Shown here: positions 21,871 to 33,357 of the stretch, one piece after another
Position numbering within the stretch: the first letter of the stretch is position 1
Layout: every line of letters begins with the position of its first letter
Program-made: the position numbers and the translations under genes
Notes under the pieces: generated by a model
Databases searched by the model: none
Told to the model about the DNA's origin: nothing
The model's input: only the letters and a program-made list of their open reading frames with translations
Assembly (NCBI RefSeq): GCF_902806685.2
Contig: NC_048541.1
Span: 16,068,662-16,132,661, forward strand
Direction: 5' to 3'
DNA length: 64,000 nucleotides
DNA from: Maniola hyperantus
Taxonomy: Eukaryota > Arthropoda > Insecta > Lepidoptera > Nymphalidae

Positions 21871-21938
21871 AATATGATAAAATGGACCCCACTATAGCAG
21901 CGGGCTAGGGCTAATCAAAAAAATGTTATTAGTCTATA

Positions 21939-22177
21939 TCTATATACATAAAAGGAAAAGCTGACCAACTGACTGACTGATTGATCTAGCAACGCACAGC
22001 TCAAGCTTCTGGACGGATTGGGCATGGCATTGCATTGCATGAAATTTGGCATGCATATAGCTATTATGACGTAAACATCCGCTGAGAAAGTATTTTTGAA
22101 AATTCCGTCCTTGAAGGGGTAAAAAAGGTGTTTGAAATTTGTGCAGTCCACGCGGACGAAGTCGCGGGAATCAGCTA
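21939..22177 (+). mobile_element. HelA Helitron
   Basis: TCTATATACATAAAAGG start. A CATTGCATTG stutter lies near 22025. The end is decayed (CAGCTATTAG). Confidence 0.7.
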
Positions 22178-22319
22178 TTAGTCTAGCAACTAGGTGTTAT
22201 CTCGTCGTAACATCAGGTGACTCTCCTGCTCGTTTGCTCGCAATTTTATATTTTGCATAACAAAATCGGCCAAGTGTGAGTTGGACCTCGTTATTTAAGG
22301 GTTCTGTACATAATTATTT

Positions 22320-23010
22320 AATTATTTTGGGTGTATGAAATATTTCGGGCTAGACATCGCAACAAACCGTGAAAGAAAAATCCAAAAAATGTTCATTCGT
22401 TTTGATCACGGCTTACAAACTACTTTACCCCTAAAAAAAATTGCATTTTTAACTATAAATATTACGTGTCAATGCGTACAGTAGATACCACAACTAAAAT
22501 TCAGTAAAACCTAATCCCATAGATCACCGGTCCATAGTGAAAATAGCAATTATTCCGTTATTTATGCAGTGGGGCCACGATAGAAGGATATTTATTGCCT
22601 GTACGCACATTATTACCGTTTGTTACAAAACCCACCATAAGTTATATCCTATCTAAATAATACAGTCAACAATCATCAAAATAATTTGTGGGGGGTAAAA
22701 AGGTCTATACATCAGTCTATACAAAATCATCATTAATCGAATAGTTGGTGTTTAATTGCGAAAAATATAGTGTGGAAACATGGCTATATGTCCCACAACA
22801 TAAACCAAGTAAACAAGAAAATTATAACAGCTTGAATATAAGTAAGAATGTGACAGCACTTGATGTACTGGCCATGGTAACACTACCTTTGCATATCTAA
22901 CCTGGTGGTATTCATGCTATGCCTATAATATCTAGGATTCACCTCTAGCCCACACCGTGCTCTTATCGCAAGCTCTTTTTGATTTATTATGTTCCAGTGT
23001 ATGTTGCTAC
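22320..23010. other. No gene recognised
   Basis: AT-rich sequence. A short R1-like start lies just before it (22264-22315). Confidence 0.4.
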
Positions 23011-23011
23011 A

Positions 23012-23470
23012 GCTGTGATAGCCCAGTGGTTATGAAGTTCGCCTTCTAATCAGAGGTCGCGGGTTCGACATCTAACTTTTCGGAGTTATGTGCGTTTTAA
23101 GTAACTAAATATCACTTGCTTTAACGGTGAAGGAAAATATCGTGAGGAAACCTGCATGCCTGAGAGTTCTCCACAATGTAAAGCCTCAATAGCTCAACGG
23201 GTAAAGGAGTGGACTGAAAACCGAAAGGTCGACGGTTCAAACCCCGCCCGTTGCACTATTGTCGTACCTACTCCTAGCACAAGCGTGACGCTTAGTTGGA
23301 GAGGAAAGGGGAATATTAGTCATTTAACATGGCTAACATTCTAATCAAAAACAATGTTCTCAAAGGTGTGTGAAGTCTACCAATCCGCACAAGGCCAGCG
23401 TCACTCTGAGAGGAGACCCGTGCTCTGTAGTGAGCCGGTGATGGGTTGATCATGATGATGATGATGTTCC
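23012..23470 (+). mobile_element. SINE-2 interrupted by SINE-3
   Basis: Head TGATAGCCCAGTGGTTATG with B box GGGTTCGACATC. The body continues after the SINE-3 insert at TCTCAAAGGTGTGTGAAG and ends in ATGATGATGATG. Confidence 0.8.
23180..23350 (+). mobile_element. SINE-3, Phe-tRNA-derived
   Basis: The head has A box TAGCTCAACGG, loop CTGAAAA (anticodon GAA, Phe) and B box GGTTCAAACCCC. It is flanked by ACAATGT (23173-23179, 23351-23357), which occurs once in intact SINE-2. Confidence 0.85.
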
Positions 23471-23498
23471 GGTGTATGTTGCTACCTTTTTAAGGGTT

Positions 23499-23573
23499 TG
23501 ATGACCTCCCTGGCGTAGTGGTAAGCGCTGTGATCTTGTTAGTGGGAGGTCCCGGGTTCAATTCCCGGCAGCG
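23499..23573 (+). mobile_element. SINE-1 tRNA-like head
   Basis: TCCCTGGCGTAGTGGTAAG and CCCGGGTTCAATTCCCGG. It joins directly to the HelA 3' half. Confidence 0.7.
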
Positions 23574-23579
23574 GTTTGA

Positions 23580-23692
23580 ATTATGACGCAGGCATCGGCT
23601 AAGAAAGGATTGAAAATTAAACCCCTTAGGGGGTGAAATAGGGGTTCGAAATTTGTGAAGTTCACGCGTACGAAGTCGCGAGCATAAGCTAG
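23580..23692 (+). mobile_element. HelA 3' half
   Basis: ATTATGACGCAGGCATCGG through CGAAGTCGCG to CTAG. Confidence 0.75.
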
Positions 23693-23861
23693 TCTTAACT
23701 ATTGGCTGTCGCCGCTTTTTTGACGATTGCGCAACGCGAAGGAGTATTTAATTGTGTTCATCAATCTATTTAATTTTTGATCGGATGTGCCACCCTATTT
23801 TCGTAACAAATAAATAACCTATATAATTGTAAATACTTATCAAAAACTGCAACTGGCAGCA

Positions 23862-23935
23862 AGCGTACCGTAGCTTAGTGGTCAGAGCGTCGGGTGCGAT
23901 CTCAGGAGACGCGGGTTCGATTATTGCTGGTCCGC
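23862..23935 (+). repeat. tRNA-like sequence, pseudogene or SINE head
   Basis: TAGCTTAGTGGTCAGAGCG (A box) and GCGGGTTCGATTATTG (B box). The acceptor stem does not pair and no copy elsewhere in the window matches it. Confidence 0.45.
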
Positions 23936-24850
23936 AATTTTTGATATGTATTTAAAATTAATTAGAAATTTTCTTGAAGATAGGTAAAACACTATAATAA
24001 CTATAAAAATAGATAACCACCCGATATTAGTTAGTAAAAAGTCCCATTACGTAATTCAGGATAATTTATTCTAATAATGTCAGTGTAAAGTAATGAATGT
24101 TCGTACTCTCTGCAATTAATCACCGATCCCCGCAGATTGATGGCAGTGCTGTGCGCAATCACCGGTAATCGATATCGATACCGTACCGATACGATACCGA
24201 TACCATCGATAATAACGTTATAAATTAGTCCGATTAAAATAGATTCTCACTGTAGCCTGCGAGCTAAGAAAACCAGCTAATAGGGAAGTCAATAAGACTG
24301 TCGCCGCATCTCTTTGGCGCAGTGTAGCGAACAGATTGAAAGAAGAAAGAGATGAGTCATTGAAAAAGGATCACGCACGAGTTGGAAACTATACTTAATC
24401 CACGGAGAGAAGTTAGTAAGAAGGTGTAAGTTAGATCCTATCCAAATGACAAAGTCAAAAACCCAGTGGGCGTTAACCATTTTGAGTGGCCAACCAATCA
24501 CCAACACGATTTCAAAAAACATTCGAAATTCATTTCGAAAATGTTAAAAAAAACATTCGAAATTAAATTCAAAAACATAGAGTATAGTCGGGTATACTCC
24601 GACTAACATGTGAGACATTTATCTAATCTTAATTATAAAAAGGCTTTTACTTCAATGATTTATTCAAATAACGAAAGCGTACAGTAATGAATGTACGTAA
24701 ATGCTGCAATTATTAATCTGCCACGGACCGATCCCCGCTGACGGATGACAGTGCTGTACGCAATCACCGGTAAACGATATCGATACGATACCGATACCGA
24801 TCGCCATAAAAGCTAACAAATATAGCCTAATAACATCACTACCAAAGAAA

Positions 24851-25068
24851 TCACTACCCATATTATAGACGCAGAAGTGTGTTTGTTTATTGGTTTCTCC
24901 TTGAATCACGTCACAGCTGGCTTACGGATCGACGCGATTCTTTGCACGGATATAGTTAAAGATCTGGAGAGTGGCATAGGCTAATTTTTATCCCCGAAAA
25001 ATCAAAGAGTTCCCACGCGATTTTTAAAAACCTAAATTCACACGAACGAAGTCGCGCGCATCAGCTAG
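24851..25068 (+). mobile_element. HelC Helitron in array unit 1
   Basis: TCACTACCCATATTATAGAC start, AAAGATCTGGAGAGTGGCAT, CTAG end. Confidence 0.85.
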
Positions 25069-25284
25069 TTTTAGTTATAAAAAAAGTTTTACTTAAATGA
25101 TTTATTCAAATAACGTAACGGTAATGAATGTACTTAAATGCTGCAATTAATCTGCCACGGACCGATCCCCGCTGACGGATGGCAGTTCTGTACGCAATCA
25201 CCGGTAAACGATATCGATACGATACCGATACCGATCGCCATAATAGCTAACAAATATAGGCCAATAACATCACTACCAAAGAAA

Positions 25285-25505
25285 TCACTACCCATATTAT
25301 AGATGCAGAAGTGTGTTTGTTTATTGATCCCTCCTTGAATCACGTCACAGCTGGCTTACAGATCGACGTGATTCTTTGCATGGATAATATAGTTAAAGAC
25401 CTGGAGAGTGGCATTGGCTAATTTTAATCCCCGAAAAATCAAAGAATTCCCACGCGATTTTTAAAAACCTAAATTCACACGAACGAAGTTGCGCGCATCA
25501 GCTAG
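25285..25505 (+). mobile_element. HelC Helitron in array unit 2
   Basis: Nearly identical to 24851-25068, differing by scattered substitutions. Confidence 0.85.
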
Positions 25506-25725
25506 TTTTAGTTATAAAAAAAGTTTTACTTAAATGATTTATTCAAATAACGAAAGCGTACAGTAATGAATGCACGTGAATGCTGCAATTAATCTGCCAC
25601 GGACCGATCCCCGCTGACGGATGGCAGTGCTGTACGCAATCACCGGTAAACGACATCGATACGACACGATACCGATCGCCATAATAGCTAACAATATAGG
25701 CTAATGACATCACTATAGCTACCTA

Positions 25726-25937
25726 TCCATACTAATATTACAAATGCGAAAGTGTGTCTGTCTGTCTGACTTTCAGGACCCATCCGTTCAACCGATTTTG
25801 ATGAAATTTGGTACAGAGATAGCTTGCATCCCGGGGAAGGACTATAAGGCTACTTTTTATCCCGGAAAATCAAAGAGTTCCCATGGGATTTCTAAAAAAT
25901 CTAAATCCACACGGACTAAGTCGCGGGTATCATCTAG
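25726..25937 (+). mobile_element. HelB Helitron
   Basis: TCCATACTAATATTACAAAT start, CTGTCTGTCTG run, CTAG then T. A 5' fragment of another Helitron follows at 25941-25990. Confidence 0.85.
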
Positions 25938-26039
25938 TATTATTATAAATGCGAGTGTGTTTGTGGGTTGGTATTCCCTTCGTCACGGGCATTACTTAAT
26001 TTATTTTAAATATGTAACTACAATTTTAGTACCTACATA

Positions 26040-26590
26040 AAAATATAAATAAATAAATAATATAAAATTAAAACTATTGTGTTACTTTTGTCACCAACCA
26101 ATCACAAACGAAACCATGTTTTCGAAAATATTTTTTGAAAACGTTTTCAAGTCGAATTGGTTGGCTACTCAAAATTGTTAACACCCATCGAGTTTTTTGT
26201 CTTTGTTATTGTTATGGGATTACGTGACAGAGAGAGCCCTATACTTTACTTCTCTCCATGAATAGAGTATGGTATGAAAAATAGTTCTTGTTAGCAATAA
26301 ACACCAGTAAATTCGAACTCAATTTACTAAGAAATCGAAGGAAAAGAAAAAATAAGAATCCACACAAAGACTCCACCTGGCCATATTTCGGTCCAACCTC
26401 TATAAATCCGGAGAAAGAAAACAGTTCGATTGGCCCATCCCGACTCCCGTCCCGGAGATAAATGCGGGTGTGAAAAACGGTACATCTCCCACGATCGTTA
26501 GCTGGAATAGATATCGCACACTTGTTATAGGGATTTGAATTTATTTTTGGTCATAAAAAATATCTTTAACTTATCGTACTTATTCGATCA
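26040..26590. other. No gene; arm of a long inverted pair
   Basis: 26150-26280 is a diverged inverted copy of 24390-24510 (TTGGTTGGCTACTCAAAA). The rest, including the GC-richer 26380-26520, is unrecognised. Confidence 0.4.
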
Positions 26591-26728
26591 CTAGCTTATG
26601 CTCGCGACTTCGCCCGCGTGGACTACACAAATTTCATCCCCCTATTTTACTCCCTTAGGGACAGACAGACAACAAAGTGATCCTATAAGGGTTCCGTTTT
26701 TCCTTTTGAGGTACGGAACCCTAAAAAC
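26591..26728 (-). mobile_element. Junction of HelA 3' end and R1 3' end
   Basis: HelA 3' end at 26591-26660 (minus), joined abruptly to an R1 end (plus, 26661-26728, TACGGAACCCTAAAAA). Confidence 0.6.
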
Positions 26729-26856
26729 TAGCATGGCTACGTAAACTTACCTTATATGTGTTCTGGCTCGCACTTGACTAATTTTTTTGACTATAACCAA
26801 GAAAATAGGTACCTAGTTAAAAAAATGTAGCATAGTAACAAGTTAGCTATCTCATC

Positions 26857-27062
26857 AATCATCATGATCATGATCAACCCATCGCCGGCCAGCAAAATTG
26901 AAGACGGGTTCCTCTCCAATAAATAAAAATAAGAAGTAATAAGAAGTAACAATAAGTAATAAGAAGGGTTTGGCCATAGTCCACCACAGAAGACAGATTA
27001 CATACACCTTTGAGTTGAGTACATTATGAAGAACTCTCAGGTATGCAGGTTTTCCCATGCTT
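26857..27062 (-). mobile_element. SINE-2 3' part with AATAAGAAGT expansion
   Basis: CCCATCGCCGGCC, then extra AATAAGAAGTAAT-type repeats (26925-26967), then TTTGGCCATAGTCCACCAC. Confidence 0.6.
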
Positions 27063-27406
27063 TCCATCAACGTAAGCTATACGTTTTAGCGTTTAGTAAG
27101 CTATTAATAGTAAAGCGTGTTAACTATACGTACCTTTAAATTAATGCACATGTTAGTCGCTATTTAGTCGCACTATAAGACTCTGTTTATAGAGTGAATA
27201 GAGGAACTTCCCTTAAACACAAGTTTATGTGTACTTAACACTGTGACAAGTGCTCAGCCCGCTACGAGGAGGAATTTATGGCCCCGGCTCATTACGAATT
27301 AGTTTTTGCACGGCGCGTCGCTCTCAATCAGACCGTCTTACACTACACGCCACTGCGAGGGTGAGGCCATTAAATAAGCGAGTTATTTAAATAAAAATAT
27401 AAAGAA
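27063..27406. other. No gene recognised
   Basis: GC-richer unique block at 27240-27370; no splice or coding frame could be supported. Confidence 0.35.
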
Positions 27407-27648
27407 CTAGATGATGCCCGCGCCTTCGTACGCGTAGATTTAGGTTCGAAGTCTTGTGGGAACTCTTTAATTTAAAATAATTTAATTTAAATTTCCGGAC
27501 TAAAAAGTAGCCTATGTCACTCTCCAGGTCTTAAACAATACACATGCAAAATATCACATCGATCCGTTGCTCCGTTGCGACGTGATTAAAGGACAAACCT
27601 ACAAACCAACAAACAAATACACTTTCGTGTTTATAGTATGGGTAGTGA
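27407..27648 (-). mobile_element. HelC Helitron
   Basis: CTAG end, a TTAATTTAAAATAATTTAA insertion, and GGGTAGTGA start at 27640-27648. Decayed Helitron pieces follow at 27700-27900. Confidence 0.8.
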
Positions 27649-27919
27649 CTTAAAAATAAAAATAAGTTCCCATAAACTAATACATACTAAACTCAAACTT
27701 CCCAGTGAATCGAAGAGTTCCGATGGGATTTAAAAAAACTCATATCCACATGGATGAAATCAAGCAAATATAAAAGGGGAAATTAATGACTGATAGACAA
27801 TATACCTAATATGTCAACATACAGCTCAAACGGTTGGATCTAACATCAAGTCATTATAAAAGGTTTTCAGAAATTTCATCCCTGCAAAGCCGTGGTAGGT
27901 CATGGAGTTGAAGTGGAAA

Positions 27920-28159
27920 TCTAAATATATAAAAGAAAAAGGTGACTGACTGACTGACTGACTGACTGACTGACTGACTGATCTATCAACGCACAACTCA
28001 AACTACTGGACGGATCGGGCTGAAATTTGGCATGCAGATAGCTATTATGACGTAGGCATCCGCTAAGAAAGGATTTTTGAAAATTCAACCCCTAAGGGGG
28101 TGAAATAGGGTTTTGAAATTTGTGTAGTCCACGCGGACGAAGTCGCGAGCATAAGCTAG
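27920..28159 (+). mobile_element. HelA Helitron
   Basis: TCTAAATATATAAAAG start, nine CTGA units, CTAG then T. Confidence 0.9.
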
Positions 28160-28476
28160 TTTTCAATAAATTATTTAAAAAAGGATAGTTCATTCAAAAC
28201 ATACAAAATTGCTTCGACAGTTAGTCCCACCACAAAACACAGCAAAAATGATTTAATATTTTAATATTATGCGTGTATTGTTCGAATAGACAAATAAAAT
28301 TAATTTACGACTCGCGACTGCAAATAATTTAATTAAACCGCACAAGTTTCGTAGCCACAATTGATGACAAAATTTATAACAGTTTAAAGGAGCGCGCCCC
28401 TGTTTGAAATAGTTCCCGACCTCTGAATTGCCATCGTCTTATAGTACAAGAGGCGGCTGCAAGTTATCATTTATTC

Positions 28477-28935
28477 GAACTCCCTGGTGTAGTGATGTGT
28501 GGTCTTATAAATTCCGGGTTCGATTCCCAACAAACCAAACTCGAGAGTCGAAATACTTCCGCGTTACAGTAAAATGGACCTAAACAGCCTTGAATTGAAG
28601 TCAAATATTCGATGCCACTGATTTTAATTTCGCAATGTTTCCGCTTGGAGCGCTGGCTGTAGAAGTGTAGACAAACTTGAGCTTTAAAACAAGGCACTTA
28701 AGATCCAGTTTACTGTAACGCGGAAGTATTTCGACTCTCGAATTTGGTTTGGTTTGGTGAGACGTAAAATCTTGTACTAAGGGTACTGGTCTGGTGGGAG
28801 GCTACAACCGTGGCTAGTTACCGCCCTACCGGAAAAACCATATGTAGGAACCGATAAGGGGTATGGGTGTAATAAAAACCGCCGTACTCTTTCCAAGTTA
28901 GCCTGCTACCATCTTAGTCTGCATCATCACTTACT
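28477..28935 (+). mobile_element. SINE-1 with nested MITE-1
   Basis: Head 28477-28531 (CCTGGTGTAGTG; GGGTTCGATTCCC). MITE-1 lacks its left end (28533-28785). The SINE body resumes at GGTCTGGTGGGAGGC and ends near 28935. Confidence 0.7.
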
Positions 28936-29011
28936 AGTTATAATGGAATTTTAAAAAAACAAGACACAATAGACTGAAACTTGCACCAAAATGCTTAATC
29001 TGTTTTAGTTA

Positions 29012-29137
29012 TTTTTTTTAAATTGATGTAGCGAGCAAACGTGCAGGTGGGTCACCTGATGTTAAGTGATTACCGCCGCCCATGAACATTTGCAGCACCA
29101 GAGGAGCCGCCGATGCGTTGCCGGCCTTTTAGGAAAT
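29012..29137 (-). mobile_element. LINE/SINE 3' end (GGCGGCGGTAATC family)
   Basis: Minus strand: AAAGGCCGGCAACGCATCGG, CATGGGCGGCGGTAATCAC, ACATCAGGTGACCC. Relatives lie at 30290-30405 (+), 36385-36465 (-) and 22210-22250 (+). Confidence 0.65.
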
Positions 29138-30289
29138 TCTATAATGCTGCCACTTTTGATAAGAAAAGAACAGGTGTAGAAAATGTAATTAAACACATTT
29201 AAAAAGTCGATGCGAGTTCACGTTAATCTCTAGTTTCCTAGGATAAAGCACCACTAGATAGAGCTTTTATTTACGTAGACCGTTTTTGCTCTCTTGGAAA
29301 CTTAGTCATCTTGTTACAACTTCTCTTTAAAACTCCGAACTACGCTAACAAAGTTTCTTTGATACGGTAAGTACTAACTCGTAAGATATTATTTCATAGT
29401 CAGATTTATCAATTATCAAATAAACTTTAACCGATGAATAAATTTCAGACTGGCAGATTTCTAGTATAAAAGCTGTCACAAATGTCAAATTTATTCCTTA
29501 GATAAACATTATTTGGCTTTATATGGGAGAATTTTAACAAAATTTAATTCTCTGAATCAATTTATTTATCAAAAAAACAAATGAAAATAGCAAAGCATAT
29601 CATCATTAAACAAAACCTTTGCGAATAACAATAAAATTTTGAAATCAAGTTTAAAACTCCTTTTTTATTTAATTAACTTTCAAATGTGTCAATTTCCCAA
29701 GATATTTTATCAGCGGCCTCTCGGTCCATTGTGCCTTTAATAGGCGACCTGTGTCGTACAGCGTTTGACATATTCATAGCTCGCCAACCGTTGGCGCGGG
29801 TGTATTAAATTTATTGTTTTAATTAAAATTCACATTGTAAGATAGTTTTGGTTTAGCAATTACATACGTCCGCGAGTATTAATTTTGCTGTCACTTTAAC
29901 ATGGGTGATAAATTTTAAAAACGTTTTATTTTTCACTGTCTGTCCGTGGTCCTTTCAGAATTAAAGCTACGTCATGCCCACGCAGATACATGGGCAATAC
30001 GCAAGCCTCAATTAGAGCATAAAATGCTCATATTTCGTCTATAGATTCAAATTTACGTTAAGCTACAGCTACGGGTATCGATGAGTGCGTAACCACTCTT
30101 GTTCGCTAGGTTATCACCGTATAGGTAGTGTACAATGGCCTCCCACCCTCACCACCTGGGTGTCTGGTGCACTTCGACCGTCCGCTGTACCAGATCCGTC
30201 TTTCCACGCACATGCAAACTGTGGAACTAACTCCCATCGGCGGTGTTCCCACTAGATTACAACATGGGGTTATTCAAGGGGCGGACCAA
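29138..30289. other. No gene recognised
   Basis: More than 1 kb without a recognised repeat. A GC-richer block lies at 29700-29805. The frame at 30128-30367 runs into a repeat and is not supported. Confidence 0.4.
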
Positions 30290-30405
30290 CAAATTCCTAA
30301 AAGGCCGGCAACGCATCGGCGATTCCTCTGGTGCTGCAAATGTTCATGGGCGGCGGTAATCACTTAACATCAGGTGAGCCGCCTGTTCGTTTGCTCGCTG
30401 TCACT
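30290..30405 (+). mobile_element. LINE/SINE 3' end (GGCGGCGGTAATC family)
   Basis: AAAAGGCCGGCAACGCATCGG-type start and ACATCAGGTGAGCCGCCTG end. Confidence 0.65.
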
Positions 30406-30899
30406 ATTAAATGATAAAGATGAGTACTAAGGAATCCGAATAGCAAAACTGGTGCAAATTAAGTATTTAAATTAACGCCAACCCAATGAACATTTTCAGC
30501 GCAAAACGCGACTTTAGTCGCGTCGCAGTTTTCAACAGCTTTGAGTCCCAACACTCAAATGCTGTCCTAATTATGACGAGCACGTCGAGTAGATACCTAG
30601 TACCTACCTCACTGGTAGCTTCATTATTTTTAACCTATTAAATTATTGCGTTTTAATGACTACCGACGCAATGTCGCCTGCTTAGTGCTTATGGGCTTAT
30701 TATCGGATATACTTTAGAAATACTAATCAGGAGCTTCGCAATCTTGTTCTTTCTTAACCGTTCTGCTACAGAATAGCAAGAAACCGTAAACATTGGGACC
30801 CGCCCCACCCAGTAATCGTTAGGAGCTCTGCACTCGAAATTGTAGACGAGTATATACATCTAGGACACACAATCCAGTTGGATAGATCCAATTTACACA

Positions 30900-31123
30900 C
30901 TAGCTGACGCCCGCGTCGTCAGCCGCATGGATTTACATTTTTCAAAATCCTGCGGCAACTCTTTGATTTTTCGGGAAAAAACTAGCATAAAATTATGTGT
31001 TAATCCAGGGTATAATCTATCTCCATTCCAAATTTCATCCAAATCCGTTCAGCCGTTTTTGCGTGATTGAGTAACAAACATCCAAACATCCACACTTTCA
31101 CATATTTTATAATATTAGTAGGA
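30900..31123 (-). mobile_element. HelB-like Helitron subfamily
   Basis: CTAG end, AACTCTTTGATTTTTCGGGA, GTTCAGCCGTTTTTGCGTGA, and a start TCCTACTAATATTATAAAA on the minus strand. Confidence 0.75.
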
Positions 31124-32400
31124 TTACCTAACATTAACCTTACCCCTTCCATTCATCCCGCAGACTTGCAAAAGCTGCACAAAGTCCACTTTTCATGGAA
31201 CTTCCACAAAAAAATAAACACGACTAACAAAACCCCACCAACCACGAATGATGTAATTACTTTAAAAGCCGGGCAAATATTTTTATATGTAATAAGCGTC
31301 TGGGAGGCTGTGTTAATAAGGGGACGGTTAACGTGGCCAAACGTCTTGGTTTCCACCGGACAATCCTGTTCTTGCTCAAACTCGGAAGGGTAATGGAATT
31401 ACCAGCAAAATTTTAGCGTTTAAACTACCGTGAGTGATTTCCATTATAAATACTATCTGTCCCGGCTTACTCACGTGTGTAGTCGACGTTAGCCCGACTA
31501 GTTTCGAACCCATCCGGGGACCAGCAAAATTATTATTTGGATGTACCTAAGTACATTATTTTGATATCATATAAATCTTAAATTTTTCATATAAGTTTTT
31601 GAGGTGTTATTAGTTTCAGTCCTATAAGCCTGTAGCCTATAATATGACATCATTCCTAATACAACGTAGCGGACATGACATGACAAACAAAATAATATTA
31701 TAATAGTAAATATAACACGCATAGATTGATTTCAACAAACTTAATAAGCAAATTGCAAAACGTTCACAATTTTTTGTCAATTTTTTTAAATTTTTTAACA
31801 TAAAAATAGAGTAATTTAATGTAATTTAATTTAGAGTAATATTGTTTATGTTAAAAAATTTAAAAATATTTGTCTTTTACGCAACGTGACATCATCAATC
31901 GCTTTCCGTACAGCGTGACATTTAATAATTAATTATTTTTAAAATGAATGACAATCATGATTTTTTTTAAATTATTCTCTTTGAAGTTCAAGACCCTATG
32001 CAGTTATGCCCTCGGCTATATGTCATCGGGCTCGATGACATATAGCCCGATTTGGGCTCAAAACCCTCCTAATTAGTGTCCCACTTTGAGCCAAAAAATC
32101 CTAGTCACTTTAGGGGATGGTCCGTAATAGTTTAAACAAATCCATTAAGTAATACCGTCGTGCCTTCCTGTTTACTTTCCCCTAACCGTGCTGCAGACGA
32201 AAATCGTTTTAGGTTATTATAATATTCAAACGATTCGCTTAAAATAATATCTTCGTTTAATTTTATTTTGGATTTTAAATAACGGCCCATTTGGGAATAT
32301 GTCCATTTACGGTCAAAATAAAATAACATCTTAAGCTTCTATACCTACATACCTATTATTATTATAGTAAAAATTAAGACTCACTGAAATATCAATGTGT
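31124..32400. other. No gene; two hairpins
   Basis: An AT-only inverted repeat of about 22-bp arms lies at 31784-31868. The perfect hairpin at 32014-32047 is listed separately. An R8 fragment is at 31448-31525 (CCCGACTAGTTTCGAACCC), with a relative at 37352-37405. Confidence 0.45.
32014..32047. repeat. Perfect 15-bp-stem hairpin
   Basis: GGCTATATGTCATCG, loop GGCT, then CGATGACATATAGCC. Confidence 0.85.
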
Positions 32401-32720
32401 TTTTTTTATTCAGATACAATTTGGCTCTTGACTACAATCTCACCTGGTGGTAAGTGATGATGCAGTCTGAGATGGAAGCGGGCTAACCTGGAAGGGGTAC
32501 GGCAGTTTATTAAACCCTTTGATTTCTATACAGCACTGTACCGGAACGCTTAATCGCTTGGTGACACGGCTTTGCTGGTAGGTTGGTAACTATAGCCACT
32601 GCCGAAGTCTCCAAGACCAGAAAAAATCTAGAAATCATTATATTTCAAACTTCCCCTGTCGGGAATCGAAACTGGGATCCCACACCGGAACCACAGCGCT
32701 TACCACTGTGTCAGGAAAGT
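32400..32720 (-). mobile_element. SINE-1, full length
   Basis: Poly-T end, body, and tRNA-like head on the minus strand with a B box related to GGGTTCGATTCCC and a GCGCTTACCAC-inverted A box. The head is somewhat decayed. Confidence 0.8.
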
Positions 32721-33067
32721 CGTCAAAAAGTCGGTGTTTAGATGATGACACCACAAAAAAACTCGTGTCATTTATCATCATAAATTAAAATGAAACCGTA
32801 ATTAAATGCACAGTTGTTAAAGCCCTCGAAAGTAAGTGTGAGACTACCAGGAGACAGGTACCAGGAAGGCAGGAGAACTGAAGAGATATTACGGAAACGC
32901 GGCGAAAAATCTCGGAATCCATTTAGCGATTAAACCCTTCAGAACCGGCGAGCAGAAAGTGAACGCGCCGCTGCCTCCCGTTTCAATCAGTGTCAATATT
33001 CATTAGTGGAAACGTCTGGAATATTATGCAAATGCCTGAAAGTGTAATGCGAAATGGTACTTTTATG
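32721..33067. other. No gene; GC-richer unique block
   Basis: 32850-33050 is richer in G and C than its surroundings and matches no repeat here. It is possibly conserved non-coding sequence. Confidence 0.3.
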
Positions 33068-33330
33068 AACCACTACCCATAGTATAAATGCGAGTGTGTT
33101 TGTTTGTTGGTTTGCACTTCAATCACATCGCAACGGAGCAACGGATTGACGTGATTTTTTACATGATTTTTTACTCGGTAGGAAAGGCATTCCAAACCAG
33201 TGGTAGATGCAGCTGACGATTCAAAAATACATACTTGTAAAAGTTTAATTGAATAAAAATATTTTTTATTTATTTATTTATTTATTTGGGTATAGTTAAA
33301 GACCTGTATATTGACATAGCTTTTTTTAAG
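33068..33330 (+). mobile_element. HelC Helitron split by a LINE 3' end
   Basis: The HelC 5' part (33068-33165) resumes at GGGTATAGTTAAAGACCTG (33288). Between lies a LINE 3' end (CTCGGTAGGAAAGGCATTCC) with a (TTTA)n tail. Confidence 0.7.
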
Positions 33331-33357
33331 TAAGTAAGTATTAAGAATTATTATTAA

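Larger units (their letters stand above)
24634..25725 (+). repeat. Tandem array, about 440-bp unit, 2.5 copies, carrying HelC
   Basis: The units start at 24634, 25076 and 25513. Each has AATCTGCCACGGACCGATCC and a CGATATCGATACGATACCG-type block. Two units contain the same HelC insertion, so amplification followed insertion. A diverged single copy of the CGATA block lies at 24085-24215. Confidence 0.85.

Noticed and set aside
23184..23260. Possible functional tRNA-Phe gene
   Set aside because: It is the head of SINE-3 with target duplications and a SINE body. An identical arrangement lies at 41731.
23501..23572. Possible functional tRNA gene
   Set aside because: The tRNA-like folding belongs to the SINE-1 head. 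The acceptor stem does not pair and SINE or Helitron sequence follows.
27940..27985. CRISPR-like or satellite CTGACTGA arrays
   Set aside because: Variable-length tetranucleotide run that is part of every HelA. No spacers.
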